Of a stretch of 64,000 nt of DNA, positions 11,261 through 24,079 are shown in pieces (the first letter of the stretch is position 1; each line of letters begins with the position of its first letter). This DNA comes from Rhynochetos jubatus (Eukaryota > Chordata > Aves > Eurypygiformes > Rhynochetidae): contig CM050655.1 of NCBI GenBank assembly GCA_027574665.1, positions 15,867,170 through 15,931,169 of the forward strand, in the 5' to 3' direction. The notes beneath the pieces were generated by a model, which saw only the letters and a list, made by a program, of their open reading frames with translations, had not been told where the DNA came from and searched no databases. The position numbers and the translations under genes are program-made.

Positions 11261-14200
11261 ACCACATACTTGATACCTTAAAAGAATATCAGATGTGTAC
11301 TAAATTCTAATGATTTTATGTTTTATCTCCCTAATGAATAGATTACACAGCATCAGGCAAAGAACTGATTTCCATGAAAGCATGTCTACTTTATCAACAT
11401 AAAACCTGTTCAATAGTACTTGATTCACTGAACATATGCCATGTTGAATTTGTACTATTCTAGCTTCTTAATCAAAATAATGTATGCCATATTTACTTAA
11501 TTATATTACAAAACCAAATGAAAGTCATTGTTGTTATCAGCACTGAAGCCACAGCTTGTACTGACCAAAGAGAAGATGGACTGAAGGAAGAAGATATCCT
11601 TCTTCCATTCCTGTTCTCATCTATCTATCTTTCTTTTCACCAGCAGTTGAATCTACCACTTGTCAATAAAACAACACTTGCAAAAAAAGCATATGCATTT
11701 ACAGAATGTAACAAATGCATTGTGAATTGTAATATTGTTCACAGAAGTTGGATGTATTCTTATTTTATAATAGTAAAAACATCAAGGGAACCCAGAAAAT
11801 GATGGATATAAGCATGGATCATTAAACTGGGTGTGTAGAGAGACTGGAAAGCATATTTCCCTTTCCCCCACCCTGTTCATACAAAATTGCACAGGAACAA
11901 TACTGATACACAAGCAGACAACTCAGAATTACTTCAGGCAAAGTAGAACTACTATGGAACCAAAACTAAACAGGAAGAGAAAATAAGCCTGGGTTATACC
12001 GTAAATAATTTCAAGAGCTCTTTGCATTCATGTTTGGAGTACAACCAAGTGCACAAAACAACTGCAGAAAACAAAAATTATCCAAAAATATTCCACTGTA
12101 CTTACATAAATGTAGTTACCTTTTTCTTACTCTTTTTCTTGCTACTGTTTCTGTGTGATACATAGAGATATTGTGGGTTTAAAATTCAGCTAGCCAATCA
12201 AATATAAAGACTTGTCAGACTGACTGCAATTCTGCAGTGACAGTGGTTTCATAAGGCACAGCAGCATTTCTGAGAGATAGTCTTTCCACTGTTTGAACAT
12301 GACTCGTGTATTCCTCAGAAGTTACATTTCCTACATCGCATTAGTTTTACAAAGAGCAATCCCATTTGCATCTATGTGTGCATTTTTTTTTTTGGTTTGT
12401 ATAGGGTCAAAATTTAACAGTAATTACATACCCACCTGAAGCAGGATTGGTAACCTCACAGAAGAAGAGGTAGTATTCTAGACACCCTCAGTTTCACATT
12501 GGTAAGTGTATCTGTGAACTTCTCATAGCAGACTTTAACACAGTCCTGATGCAAAAAGTTTTTTTAGCTTTGTACTGCCCACAAGACCAGCATATCATAT
12601 GCTGACCATGTTCTTCCATTCTGACAAGTGCCTCAAGATCACAGCCCAGATACGTCTCTTACATAGCAACAGATAATACACCATTACTATAGCATCTGTT
12701 GGCAGGAAGGAGGGGAAATTAATTCTTCCAGTAGTGTCTCCAGGAATTTACATAAATTATACTTCAAAATGCTTATCTATATGGTTTTTATTTGTCTTTT
12801 TTTTTTTTTTTAATCTATTAATACGAAAGTTGGAAGATGGGATTGTGGTAGAAAATCTAACATTCAGGTCTACTTTCCAGAACACTGAATTAATTGTTCT
12901 ATAACCATAAATTCTCAAACAACATAATGAAACAAAACGAACAGAGACAGTTTACATATCTCTAGCTCCTCTGCACAAGTTATCCAGCTTCATGCATAAA
13001 ATAACAGAAATAAACATCATGGCAAATATCTTCAGACATTCAAATTTAAATGAATTTATTCCTTTATTCTGGAACTGAAACATCTATTTCCAGTTACACT
13101 TATTCTGAAACTTTTGCAAGAAATGCTAGAAAACGATCATTCATAACATTGTTCTTTCAGCACTGGACTTCGGTCTTAGCACCTATCTCCTGGCACAACT
13201 TTGTTTTGTTAATATTATATCTATAGGCTGAAGAAAGTATCAAAGTTAAAAATATGATGACATATTTTGAATATTCATGTCAGAACTCATTTTCTGTTAC
13301 TTATAACTTGAGATTAAATTATTAGAAACAGACTGTTGCACTAAATATTTTACATTTTGCAAAACAATTGCTCCAAAACCGTTATTTTAAAAACTGAAAC
13401 TGCTCAGTTCCTTAAAGTACAACCACTGCATCTGGAGCTCACCTATTTTCTCTCATTGAAGCACCTTTGTGCTAAAGGACACTTCTATTTTATTTTTTTT
13501 TCCCCACTGAACCTGGCACTTTAGATACAATATGATCTTATTACTCAGAAATACTTTATTACTGCAATAAAACAGCACTTTCCACTGCAAAATATATTAT
13601 TAAATTGTGCCTTCAATAACTGTCTCACCTAATAGTGAATGTTAAATCAAAAAACTGAAGTCAAAGCTCCTGTTGATTCCACAGGCAAAAGATTACATGT
13701 TAATAGGGCAGGGCAATACAACACAGCAGGAAAAGAAAAATGTCCCCAGCAGTTTATGTAGGTATACACACTGAATTTCTGGTTTTAATGTTATTTTGTT
13801 TCTTGCAGTGCCATCATCACAAAGAGCACCTGAGAAATGTCCAGTTATGTGCCAAATAAAATGCCCGTTTGGTATTTCATATTGCTCCCCAAGAGGAGCA
13901 CTCAACAGATGGTCACTTTTTAGCAGTCTCACTTCTATGCGTTTTGGCTAGAGATCAGAAGACATATGCCTTTCACTTGCAGGTAGACACCTGTAGGGTA
14001 GCATCACTTCATTAATTTCCTATTGAAACACCAAAGGAATTGTTTATTCCCAGTAGCATGATCCTTAAACTGTTGCATCATTTAGCAAATTATTCCCATA
14101 CCGCCACACAGAGATTTTGGCATTTGTACTTAGCAGGACTGCAAGTACATATATATAAGAGAAAAATGGTATGTCCCAGGTTGGCTAATATGTTAACTAC

Positions 14201-15560
14201 TTTAAGACCTTTCCATCCTTTATCTCATTCTGCTGTCTAAGATGTTATTAGATATGTACAACTCTTCTGTATCCTATTTTCTCCAAGCTCCTATTTTTCA
14301 AACTGCTCTGTGGATATTAAAATTATTTTCTTTTTCCCTTTAAAGCATGTCTTTGATTTGCTAAGTGTTCTTCTGTACTAGTGAAAGAAGCTAATACAGA
14401 TGTGTTCTCACACCATTTGTTGGTTTATGGACATAAACTTGAAACAAGAGAAACAACCAACCTAAGTAATGGTTGCTGTAAACACAGTACTTAACGTATG
14501 AACAATTTAACCTCAATTTGCATCTGAGAGGTTCCAAAGTTATATTTTATTGTAACCACGCTTGCCTTCTCTGAAATGAAGGGTCACAAATACAGAAACA
14601 TCAGAAATCCACCTGGAGACAGAAAATAATCTTTTCCAACTCAGCTATTTAAAATAAAAAGCCAATCACCACACGCCACCACTACTGTACACTACTTGTA
14701 CAGAATCTCTTTCGTCCAGCTCACGTTCACTGAGAAAAAGAATCATGAAGCTAAAGCAAGCAGAAGACTTTTCAGTGAAACAAATACTCATCTACTGGTT
14801 TCTCATCTTGCAGAATGGACTTGAATTTTCTTTTTACTTTTAATACTATAGTATTCCTTATCCACTCCCTTTCTCTCCATTTCCATCTGCAAACGAAAGA
14901 AGTTGCCTTTTTGTTTTAAAAACTTTTACAGTTTTTTTGTGAATGAATCTTAAAGGAAGACTTTTCCAGCTTCACAGAACAAGTAGCACTGGCTATGTTT
15001 CTGAATGTTGGATACTCAGCTAAAAGGAATTAAAATAGCAAGGTCGATCTATCACTAGTTAGTATAGCTCCAAAATACATTTCCCTGAATAACTAAAATT
15101 ATTCCTTAGAAGACTGATGAAAAAGAGGGGTTTTCTCATGCACAGCAGCTGCTTTCTGAAATAACCAGACTTAAAGAAAAATCAACTGACCTAATAAAAG
15201 CAATGAAAAATGCTGATTCCAGATGTTGGATGAAATGCATTGATTTTTTTTTTTTAAAAAGGTAAAACTTTGAATGATCATTGGTAAGAGTAAAACACAC
15301 AGAAACCACTTGATCAGGGCTAGAGATCTCAATGTAACTTTAGGTTTTTTAGGCTAACATTTAATCATATACTTACATGATATTCTGAACTGAGGTGAGT
15401 TTAAGTGTTTTCCTGAAATAGGCCTGATGCAATAGTCATAGGAGCTGTGTGCATGTCCCAGTGTTTTATCTTCTGCAGAGATAGTTAGTCCAAGAGATTT
15501 TTTTGCCATGCATTATACCTTTTAACTAATAGCCTGTGCTTTTCCATGGATTTTACACTT
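11260..15560. other. unassigned noncoding DNA
   Basis: No exon, RNA gene or clear transposon. Simple sequence includes T runs at 12383-12393, 12797-12811 and 15244-15255. The plus-strand frame 11518-11802 (94 codons) has no recognised domain and no evident splice context. Everything else is unique AT-rich sequence. Confidence 0.7.
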
Positions 15561-16040
15561 TTAAAATTAATTTAGAATTTGGAAAGCTTGTTGTTATACC
15601 AAGCAAGGCTGCTAATAGTGTTGGACTGGCGACTTTGAGAAAATGATATTATTGTGATGTTCTACTCAGCAGGAATGGTGTTGAGCAAATTTTTAATGAT
15701 TTACTAGTTCTACTTGACTGAACTTGCACCCTGTAAATGGATCATATGATCAGTGATCACAAGTTAAACTGCTTTTGTTTCTTGCATGGCATGAACCGCG
15801 GGTCTGTTGTACAGTACCAGAGGTTCGTGTGCAGCTCTGTGTAAGACAAGGGAAGGTTACATGCAACAGGCAGTTAATGGCTCATACCAGCAAGCCCTCA
15901 ACTGAATGGAGCTCATGAGGTTGAATTTTAAAAAGGTAGCTGACCTTGCAGCTAGGAGCTTTAACTGTGTTTCTCCCCATTTATACCTGGATATGTAAAC
16001 AGTTACTGAATGCTGAAAGGGCCTGAAAGCACTATTTTAG
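15560..16040. other. unique block with GATC palindromes and isolated CpG patch
   Basis: At 15740-15751 lies a 12-bp perfect palindrome GATCATATGATC, followed within 10 bp by the palindrome GTGATCAC. About 40 bp downstream is an isolated CCGCGG in CpG-poor surroundings. Frames are interrupted and no exon is recognised; the open run around the CCGCGG is short in all three frames. It could be a regulatory patch, but that is not demonstrated. Confidence 0.25.
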
Positions 16041-16082
16041 CCAAAGGCTAATACCCATTCTCTGTGGATGAAAGGACTCAAA

Positions 16083-16097
16083 ACACACACACACACA
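16083..16097. repeat. (AC)n dinucleotide microsatellite
   Basis: About seven to eight tandem AC units within an A-rich context. A short perfect dinucleotide repeat with no further significance visible. Confidence 0.9.
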
Positions 16098-19000
16098 AAA
16101 TTCTCTGCTTCAGGTAACACAAGGGTAAAACTCCAATAAACAATTCCATTAATTTTAAACTCAATGTTGCCTTACCCTCCATTGCTAATGAGTGCTTCAG
16201 CCATTAAAAAAAAAAAATGAAATCTTCTAAAAATTATAGAAAGAGAAAGTGGCTGTGTGGTACTTAATTGCAAGCTGAGGTTAAACCATGACACAGCCAC
16301 AGCAAAAAGAGTAAATACAATATAAACCAGAATAGCTGGGAAACATTCATCTCATGCAGATGAAATTAAAAGAACAAGTAATCAGCAAACTTCTTGTTAC
16401 ATAGCTTGAACCTAATAAAAAATGTTTATTATTCATGTTGCAGAAAACACAAGCAATGGCCAAATCTAAGAGACATAAGGCAGCCTCAGACAGCAACTAA
16501 GCATCACACAGCCACTCACCCATTTCTTAGTACTTCTGTTGGAACTAATGAAGAAATAATGTATGTCTCTGTCAAATGTGGCTATTTCATAGCGTAAAGA
16601 ACTGCCACTGGTTATGTGAGGAAGGTCAAAATGCTTTGAGGTCAAAACCAACTTCTGGGCCAAAGACTTGGTCATTTTACAAACTGTTCCACATGAATTT
16701 TATTATACTATCCTAGGCGAAAGGGTTTTTTTAAGATCACTACTTTGTTATTTTTCCCTTCAACCTGAATTTCATCTATTTTGTCAACAACAGAATAACT
16801 CTGCCAAGGGTTCATAGCTTCCATAGCTGCCCAGGCAGGTATATTTTAAGGTACATTATAAATAAATGTTGGAGGACCAGAAGGAAGACCAAGAATGACG
16901 TAGCCCTCATCTACTATGCAGCATGCATTCTCTCTGTTGAGTGTCGTGGTAGCAAAAATGCACTTCACAACTCTCAGTTTATTTTCTAGCTGAGAGTTTA
17001 GGATCTGACATTTGATGGCTTGCTAATATCCATACATTGTGAAGTCAAATCTTCTCTTCACTCTAACTACAGGCACTAAACCGTAGAACTTTAAGTTCTT
17101 CTATATTTATTCCTCAGTCCATGAATTCAACCTAGCAGCAACAATCAATCTCCCATCATACACCAGGCAGTATCCTCCACCTACTTCTTAGCCCAAAAAG
17201 AACACTGAACTTCCATTAATTATCTTTTAAAATTTAGCAGACAACAGCACTCTATTTAAATGAAGGAGCACAAATCTGTATCTTCATTTGTTTAAAATTT
17301 GATCATGTAACAGAATCGAACAGTCCCTTTCTCTCCTCAAACTTGTATGTCTGTTTGGAATGCAACCTACAAAGGGAATAACCCATTTGTGGAAAATCAG
17401 GCACCAAAAAACCTGTATTACAAATAAGACAGTTACCAACACTACCTGAATAAAGGAAAGTGAGGAGAGCCTTCTGCCAGATTATATAAAATCTAAATCA
17501 AATATGCCTTTCCTAAAGTATTTTAAGTTTTACTAAAATATAATTGCGGTTTTAAAAGTTTGTCCACAGTCATCTAAAACTACTTTACCACACTGCAGAC
17601 TTTTGACAGGTTAAAATAAAGAATTCTTAACTGCTTTTCAACTGGAATAGAACACCAGTATTCAGTTCAAAACTTTACCTCCACGTTAGCCTCATGTCAC
17701 CAAAGTCAGACAGGTTTTAGCTGCAAATGTGTTAGAAAATATAACAAAAGAAACATCCTACTAAAATATTACTGCAGATAAGGCCTGTTTGGATACTGCT
17801 TCTTGCTACGTTTACCTGTGTGCTATATGATCACTGCAAAACAGAAAGCTCAGCAAACACAGGGGGAAGAAGGAACTGTCTTGCAGAAGCATGCCCAGGC
17901 AAAGCAACCTACTGCCACACCTGTTATCTGTGAGCATGAGAAATTAAGTGTCTAGACATCAAGAACCTGACAAGATCATATGCTTAACTGATGTTTTGTA
18001 TCAGATTTAATAGGAGTATCCTGGCAGGCCTCAACTGGGCCTGGAAGACTGTCCAGGTTGTGTGTCAAACGACATCGTAGTAAAGCTATGAACAAAGAAC
18101 TCACAGTCACAAAACATCCAAACTAAACCAGTTCTGTTTTACGAAGAGACGTTTACATCATCGACACCTCTGCTTAAGGCCTAACCTCCTAAAGACACTA
18201 GAAACACGAGTCATCACAGCTGCAGTATTATTAGATACGAAGTAGAAACTATGGATTAGGATAAAAGTAAAAGATGGGGAGAATTTGGAAAATACAGTGA
18301 TCTGACCTAGCTTTAGGGACAAGGCAGAAAACAGCACACAGAAGATGAGTATGCACCTGAACCCCTGAGCAAAAACCCCAACTAGATTCACCTGGGAGCT
18401 TCTTGGTAACAGTAGGAAGAGTGTTTGGAAGCTGAGGACAGATTATGATGCAGGAGAAAGGGAAGACTGTACTAGCAACACTTCTAAACTTAATTTCCGA
18501 CATGGTACCTGCATGCTTAGCCTTAAGACTTGCTTAACACAGATCATTGTTTTACCAGTAAGACAGTCTGATGATGGGGAATAAGTAAATCAGTGTAACT
18601 GTCAAACTCATAATACCTTCAGGGAAGGAGGAAATTCAAATCAAAGACAAAACCCAACAAAAGCAGTGTTGCAGGCAACCCTGGGGCACCTGCACTTCAG
18701 GATTTCTGTGGGGGTAGGTGTGACTCAGGGAATGCTCCTGCAAAGCTGCAAAGTCTCTGCGAGGAGTTGTTTTGATGAGAACCTAGAGCTAGGAGGAGTT
18801 TCCCCCATGAGTATCAGAAAGGCCCTTGTACAGGACAAAACCAACAGAAACAGTACCAGACAGAAGGCAGAAGTCTAAAAACTGATTATTTCACATCAGG
18901 AGAACCTGCTGGAATTCGAGCACGGACAACTGTTTTGCTGAGCCATTCTATTATTTACTTTTTAATTAGTTGTTAACTATTTGAATACACTTTGAACACA

Positions 19001-19311
19001 AGATATTATATAAAAATCCCTAAAATTACCAAATGTGTATTAAAGCATTCCCAAAAGAAAATTAAAATCACATTTAAAGAGCAGAAATCAAAAGCATTTT
19101 AAAATCATTTATTTAAATGTAATTGTATAAATAACTCAGTACCAAAGGCAATACTTGCTAGCTGTTTTATGATGTCATCCACAGGTTTTTTTGATACTTA
19201 AACTATAAATGGCAAAACAAATGCCCTTATATTTAAATTATATTTATCATTGTAATGTAGCTAGAAAATACCACGTATAGAAAAAAAAGTATCTTGGTTC
19301 TAATATAAATT

Positions 19312-19330
19312 TTTAATAAAGTTTATTAAA
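19312..19330. other. palindromic AATAAA pair
   Basis: TTTAATAAA and TTTATTAAA are exact reverse complements separated by one base, so an AATAAA polyadenylation hexamer is present on both strands in the same 19 bp. The surrounding sequence is very AT-rich, where such motifs are frequent; no transcript end is otherwise supported. Confidence 0.35.
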
Positions 19331-22300
19331 TTTACATTGTTCCATATGCAAAAATAATTTGTTTACAATTTGAACTGAGACTCAGAAACAAAGCCTAACT
19401 CAATAATAAAGACGACTAGAAAAACAACATCTGTACAGTTATTTGCACATTAAACTATTAAAAATATTAAATGTTGCATGTTGAGTTTGATTTGGAAAAG
19501 GATCAAATTATTCCCTTGTATGTGTTTGGAGGCTGATTCTGAAAACAAACATGCAATTGTGAGAGCCTGAAGGCATACATGCAGTATGTGTGGGCATAAG
19601 TTTTCTTGTGTAAAATGGAACACAACTGTTTTAGCATGTCTCTAGAAAGGGAATGCCTGTTGATTACCAGGAGCCTTAATATAAGGGAATGTCTGGTTTC
19701 TGTCTCTAGCTGGGTACTAAATCATTGGCTCATTCTTTTCTTTCTGCAAATAGAGCAATCTAAGGCTTACATGGTTGTGGTGTTTCTGGATTCCTAATTA
19801 GCCTTGGAAAGTGCTTTGAAATCCATTATGGAAACGGCCATGCAAGTTCCATGCATCACAGATATATAATACATTGGCTTTCCACATCCATGTGAAGTGT
19901 GATATTTCTCTTATCATTCAGCCAAAAATGAAAATTCACTACCTCTTTGCAGTGTTCAGAAGTAGTGCTTCCAAAGAAATATAATTAAAAGAAGAAGAAA
20001 TGTTATTTTCCTTTACAGAAAAGATTAAAAGCCTAACTTTCTTTGCTGTTCATTATAAACACTACATTGGAAGCATGTCTGTTTTATTTATAACACATGC
20101 TGAACCTTAAAATCGAGTGGTGTACATATAGAAACACTTAAGGTGACAGACAGCAACAGGAGACAACTCACATACCAGAACTTGTTATTGCCATAAAGTA
20201 GCCACAAATTAATAGATTCCAAGAAAACCTATCCCATGCATCAAGAATAAAGGAAAGTAATCATGCAGCCACACTACTCCTTCCATTGCACTTAGCAATT
20301 TAATAATTAGCAAGAGATCAGCCAAAATGCAGCATCCCAGTGCCTTACACTGAAGGTAACTAGTGATGTAGTCAGCCTCACTTCTTGGGCACTCATACAC
20401 CCTTAGATAATTGGTACCTAAAAAGACTTTTGTCAAAATGGCTTTACATAAATACGTCAGTCATGTCTTTTCTCTATCTGACCAAATATGCACCTGAGAG
20501 CTTCTACAAATCAAAGATCTGCTTCATTTCTATATCAAACTGGAGACCATGTCTTCAACAGCAGGGAAGAGAAGGAACAGAGAAAAAGTGTCACACTAGT
20601 GAGTATGAGCAGGGCTGAGGGATGTGGAATTCAAAAAGAAATAAAGCTTATATATTACACTCTTAGGAGCACATAAAATGTCTTCATTTTTGCAAAGCAA
20701 ACTGCTTTGTCTAGATACCTTTCCCTTAAAAGTAACTGTAATTAGAGGGTCATTCTGTGGAGGAAGTGTTTAAATAGAGGGGATCAAAAGTTTCCTGTGA
20801 AACTTCTCCAAGGAACTTGAAGGAAAATACGGTAGAAATCATGTAATTGTGACTATTGAATAAGTCACAGATTTATTCACTTAAGACAAGAATTTGCGAT
20901 CATTGTGATTTTATCATTAATGCCTTCTACACTTCAAACTTGAAACAGACAAAAGGGTACAAAATCTAAACGTGGATAAACGGAAAACGTATAACATCTA
21001 TGGGGAAAAAGAGCAAGGAATAAAAGTTACAAATACAATTTATTACTGCATAAACCCAAAGTTGACTGCCACTAGAGTGCTATTTTTGGATTTAAGAACG
21101 TAATACTGGATATTCTGTAATAAGCAGTGTCTCACTGAATTTGTATTCTTGCATTGTTTGTACCTAGGTGTCTAATATACGAACCAGCAAAGAAGCTCTG
21201 CTGGTGTTATAGATGATTTGAGAAGAAAACACAGACAACAACACTAAGAGAGAAAAGGATATAAAAAGATTCAAGATTTCTCCAGAGACAGAAGCAAAAA
21301 CATCAGCTTCTTCTGTAATTTCACAAAGTGAAACTAGAAAGGGCATTAAAAGAGAGGGGAAAAGAAAAAAAACCCCACCTTCTTAACAGCGTTAATCAAA
21401 CTCTTACATTTAACAGCATTAATGCTAAGTATGCAAACGTTCATCCCACTGATCATTATGGTATCACGAACTAATTTTCCTCCTTTTAAGAGCTTATATG
21501 TCACATCACACCCCTTGGGCCTTGCAGAGATGTATTTAAATGTCTAACAGGGGGAAAAGAAAAGCATTCCAGACAGCCAGGTGTTACTGATTCACCCATT
21601 AAAACTTCAGTTATAAAATATCCCACACAATGGTAAAACATTTCAGTCATTAGCCGATCATAAATAGATTAAGATGACATTCTAAATTATTATGACTATA
21701 TGTGTATAAAATTTACATTGCTCATCACATTATCCCAGGTGTCGGTAACTCTGATTATCTGAACTTAAAGATGAAGTGCATGTATTATTTGTTCTAAGAA
21801 CTTAAGGAAAAGAAAGACAAAGCCAGATGTAGCAAATGTAAGATTAAGCCTGAGACAGAAGAGAACTGCAGATTTATTTGCAATGACGCTCATTCATTTA
21901 CTGTTGTATCACTGAAAATGAGGTCTTGTTTCCTTTGATTGTAAGTTTTAAGTCAGCCTTACTATTTCACATAATGAATGTGAAATGGTAAATCGAAGTT
22001 TTTTAAACCTTACATTTCTTAAGCTCCTGTTTTCCAAATAAGGAAAACACTTAATGAACATCTAACACCGCACACTTCAATATCAACACAATATAAACTT
22101 TAATTACAAAAGATACATACGGGCCTTTCAAATTATATTATTCTCTCTCTTTCCAATGGTATGGTGTCTACTTACACAAATTTAGTTGCTTATGTACATG
22201 ATAATTTTCGTGTTTATTTTTTCTTTACCTACACTGTCAAACAAGATCTGAATTTTATCATTAAAATGTATTCTAATTCACTTCCCCCCTTTGGCATTGG

Positions 22301-23920
22301 CATATGATCAAACTTCTGAGTTAATAAATTAGGGAGCATCACCAGTATTCCCATAACTATCAGTGGGTAAGCTCTTAACTCACAGTCATTGTGAAGAAAT
22401 TTGAGTCAACTTAATCTAAATTAGAAGACAGCTGATCTAAATCAAGTTACATTACGTTTATAATGAGCTAAAACTTTGTACCAGGCAGTCACTGCCATAC
22501 TAGAAATGCACAATAATGCTCTGTGCTAAAAAAATGCAATTTCACAATTGGATTAAATGGGTTAAGATGCTTTTCCACCAAGAAAAAAAGGCTTTCCTGC
22601 CTTCCCATTCATGTCTGAAATGAATTTCCATTCCCTCCCATGAGCTGGCACTTACACAGCATGTTGGATGACCTCTCTGAATCACCTTAAATTTTCCAAA
22701 GAAAAATAATACATAAATAAGAAGGTTAATTTTCCATTAGGTCAGCAAACTAAACTGACCCACTGTACAGCCATCAGCCAAAATCACAGGTAGAGTAGAG
22801 GACCATTCCTTTCAGTGGAAGCATAGCCTTCGAGCACCGAACGAGGTAAACCAGTATTTGTTTGAAGGCAAGACACAGCAGTCTGCTTGTCTAGCAGTAG
22901 ACCCGCTGGTGACTGGATGTAGAACCATGAGTCTTACACTCTACTCCCGGCATTCCCACTAACCTTGCACTGTTTCAGCTCTCTGCATGTCTGTTTTCCC
23001 ATTCCAGCATTTGTCAGTCATTTGAATTCTCAGTTCTTCTACAGCAGATTGCTCTTTACTTTGTGTATATCTACACAGTATGCAAACATATTTTCTAAGA
23101 GGGTCACAGTCTCCAGGTGTACCTAAAGCAAGCAACTTATCTCTCTCATTCACTCTATTTCCAGGCACTGCTTTTTCCCAAATTTTGGTATTTTCTTCTT
23201 TTTCTTTAATTTTAGGAGTGTAAAGCTGCGAATTTTGCCATTGACTCCAACAGAAACAGATTCCATTCTTCAGTGCTTTATGTTCAAGATTAACTAAATA
23301 CCAACTACGTCAAATGCTGTCACCTAGCTTCATAACTCATGAACAACTCTACACTAATAAACCAGTCAAGACCTACGCATCAGCATGCTGCAAACATTAC
23401 TAGTTTGTTTCAAAAATATATTAGTAAACAATGAATTAAAGATTGTAAAATCTAGACAGATCACATCTTTGTTAGCATAAATATACCCCAGTTTTCTAGC
23501 TATACCACACAAGATTATTTTTATTTATATCAGAGCAATTTACATCCCAAAAGAATGGAATTACTTTCTCTTGTGCTTGAGGATCCATTCTAGCATTTCT
23601 GGTCAAATGTATTAGCTTACTCCCAAGGAATGTTAGGATGAGGTTGACTTCAAAAGACCGGAAATCTACACAGTTTTGCCAAACACCCACTTTTGCCATC
23701 TGGGCTTCAGGTGTTTCTGGGTTCCCATTTCTTATAAGGCCCCGTCACGTTTTTTAATGTTTTCTTTGCTGTGATATGCTAGATTGAAGCTGCTATTCAC
23801 TGCACAGCTAAAAGCTTTGACTCTGTTTGCAGGCTAAAGCCCACCTGAACACACTGTATTGTTTAAAACCCATTCCAAAGAAAAATAATGTGAATCAAAT
23901 TTAATCATTAAGTCATAAGT

Positions 23921-24079
23921 AGAGAGAAAATAAAAGTAGAGAAGAAGAGAAAGGAAGAAAAAATAAAGAGGAACAAAAGCAAAGGAAACAAAGAAGAAGA
24001 AAAGAAAAAATAAGAGCACAAAGAAAGAAAAAGAAGAACAAAGACTAAAAGAAAACAGAAAAGTAAAAACAAAAAAAAG
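23921..24079. repeat. polypurine (GAAA-rich) tract
   Basis: About 160 bases dominated by A and G on the plus strand, in irregular GAAA, AAG and GAAAAA units, with only scattered C and T. The minus-strand open frame across it reads as a Phe/Ser/Leu-rich low-complexity peptide and is not a gene. Long purine-pyrimidine asymmetry can form triplex DNA; this is known for such tracts, not shown here. Confidence 0.9.

Larger units (their letters stand above)
16040..23900. other. unassigned noncoding DNA
   Basis: No supported gene. It contains a short (AC)n microsatellite at 16083-16097, an A run at 16206-16217 and very AT-rich sequence at about 18960-19480 that has the look of 3'-UTR or intergenic DNA, with many AATAAA/TTTATT motifs but no coding exon beside it. 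A patch around 22800-22940 has a few CpGs and a good-looking splice donor, but the intervening sequence has stops in all frames. Confidence 0.65.

Noticed and set aside
22736..22850. Exon-like interval with an acceptor (CCATTAG) and donor (ACGAG/GTAAAC)
   Set aside because: All three plus-strand frames contain stops between the sites, so it is not a coding exon; a noncoding exon cannot be shown from sequence.
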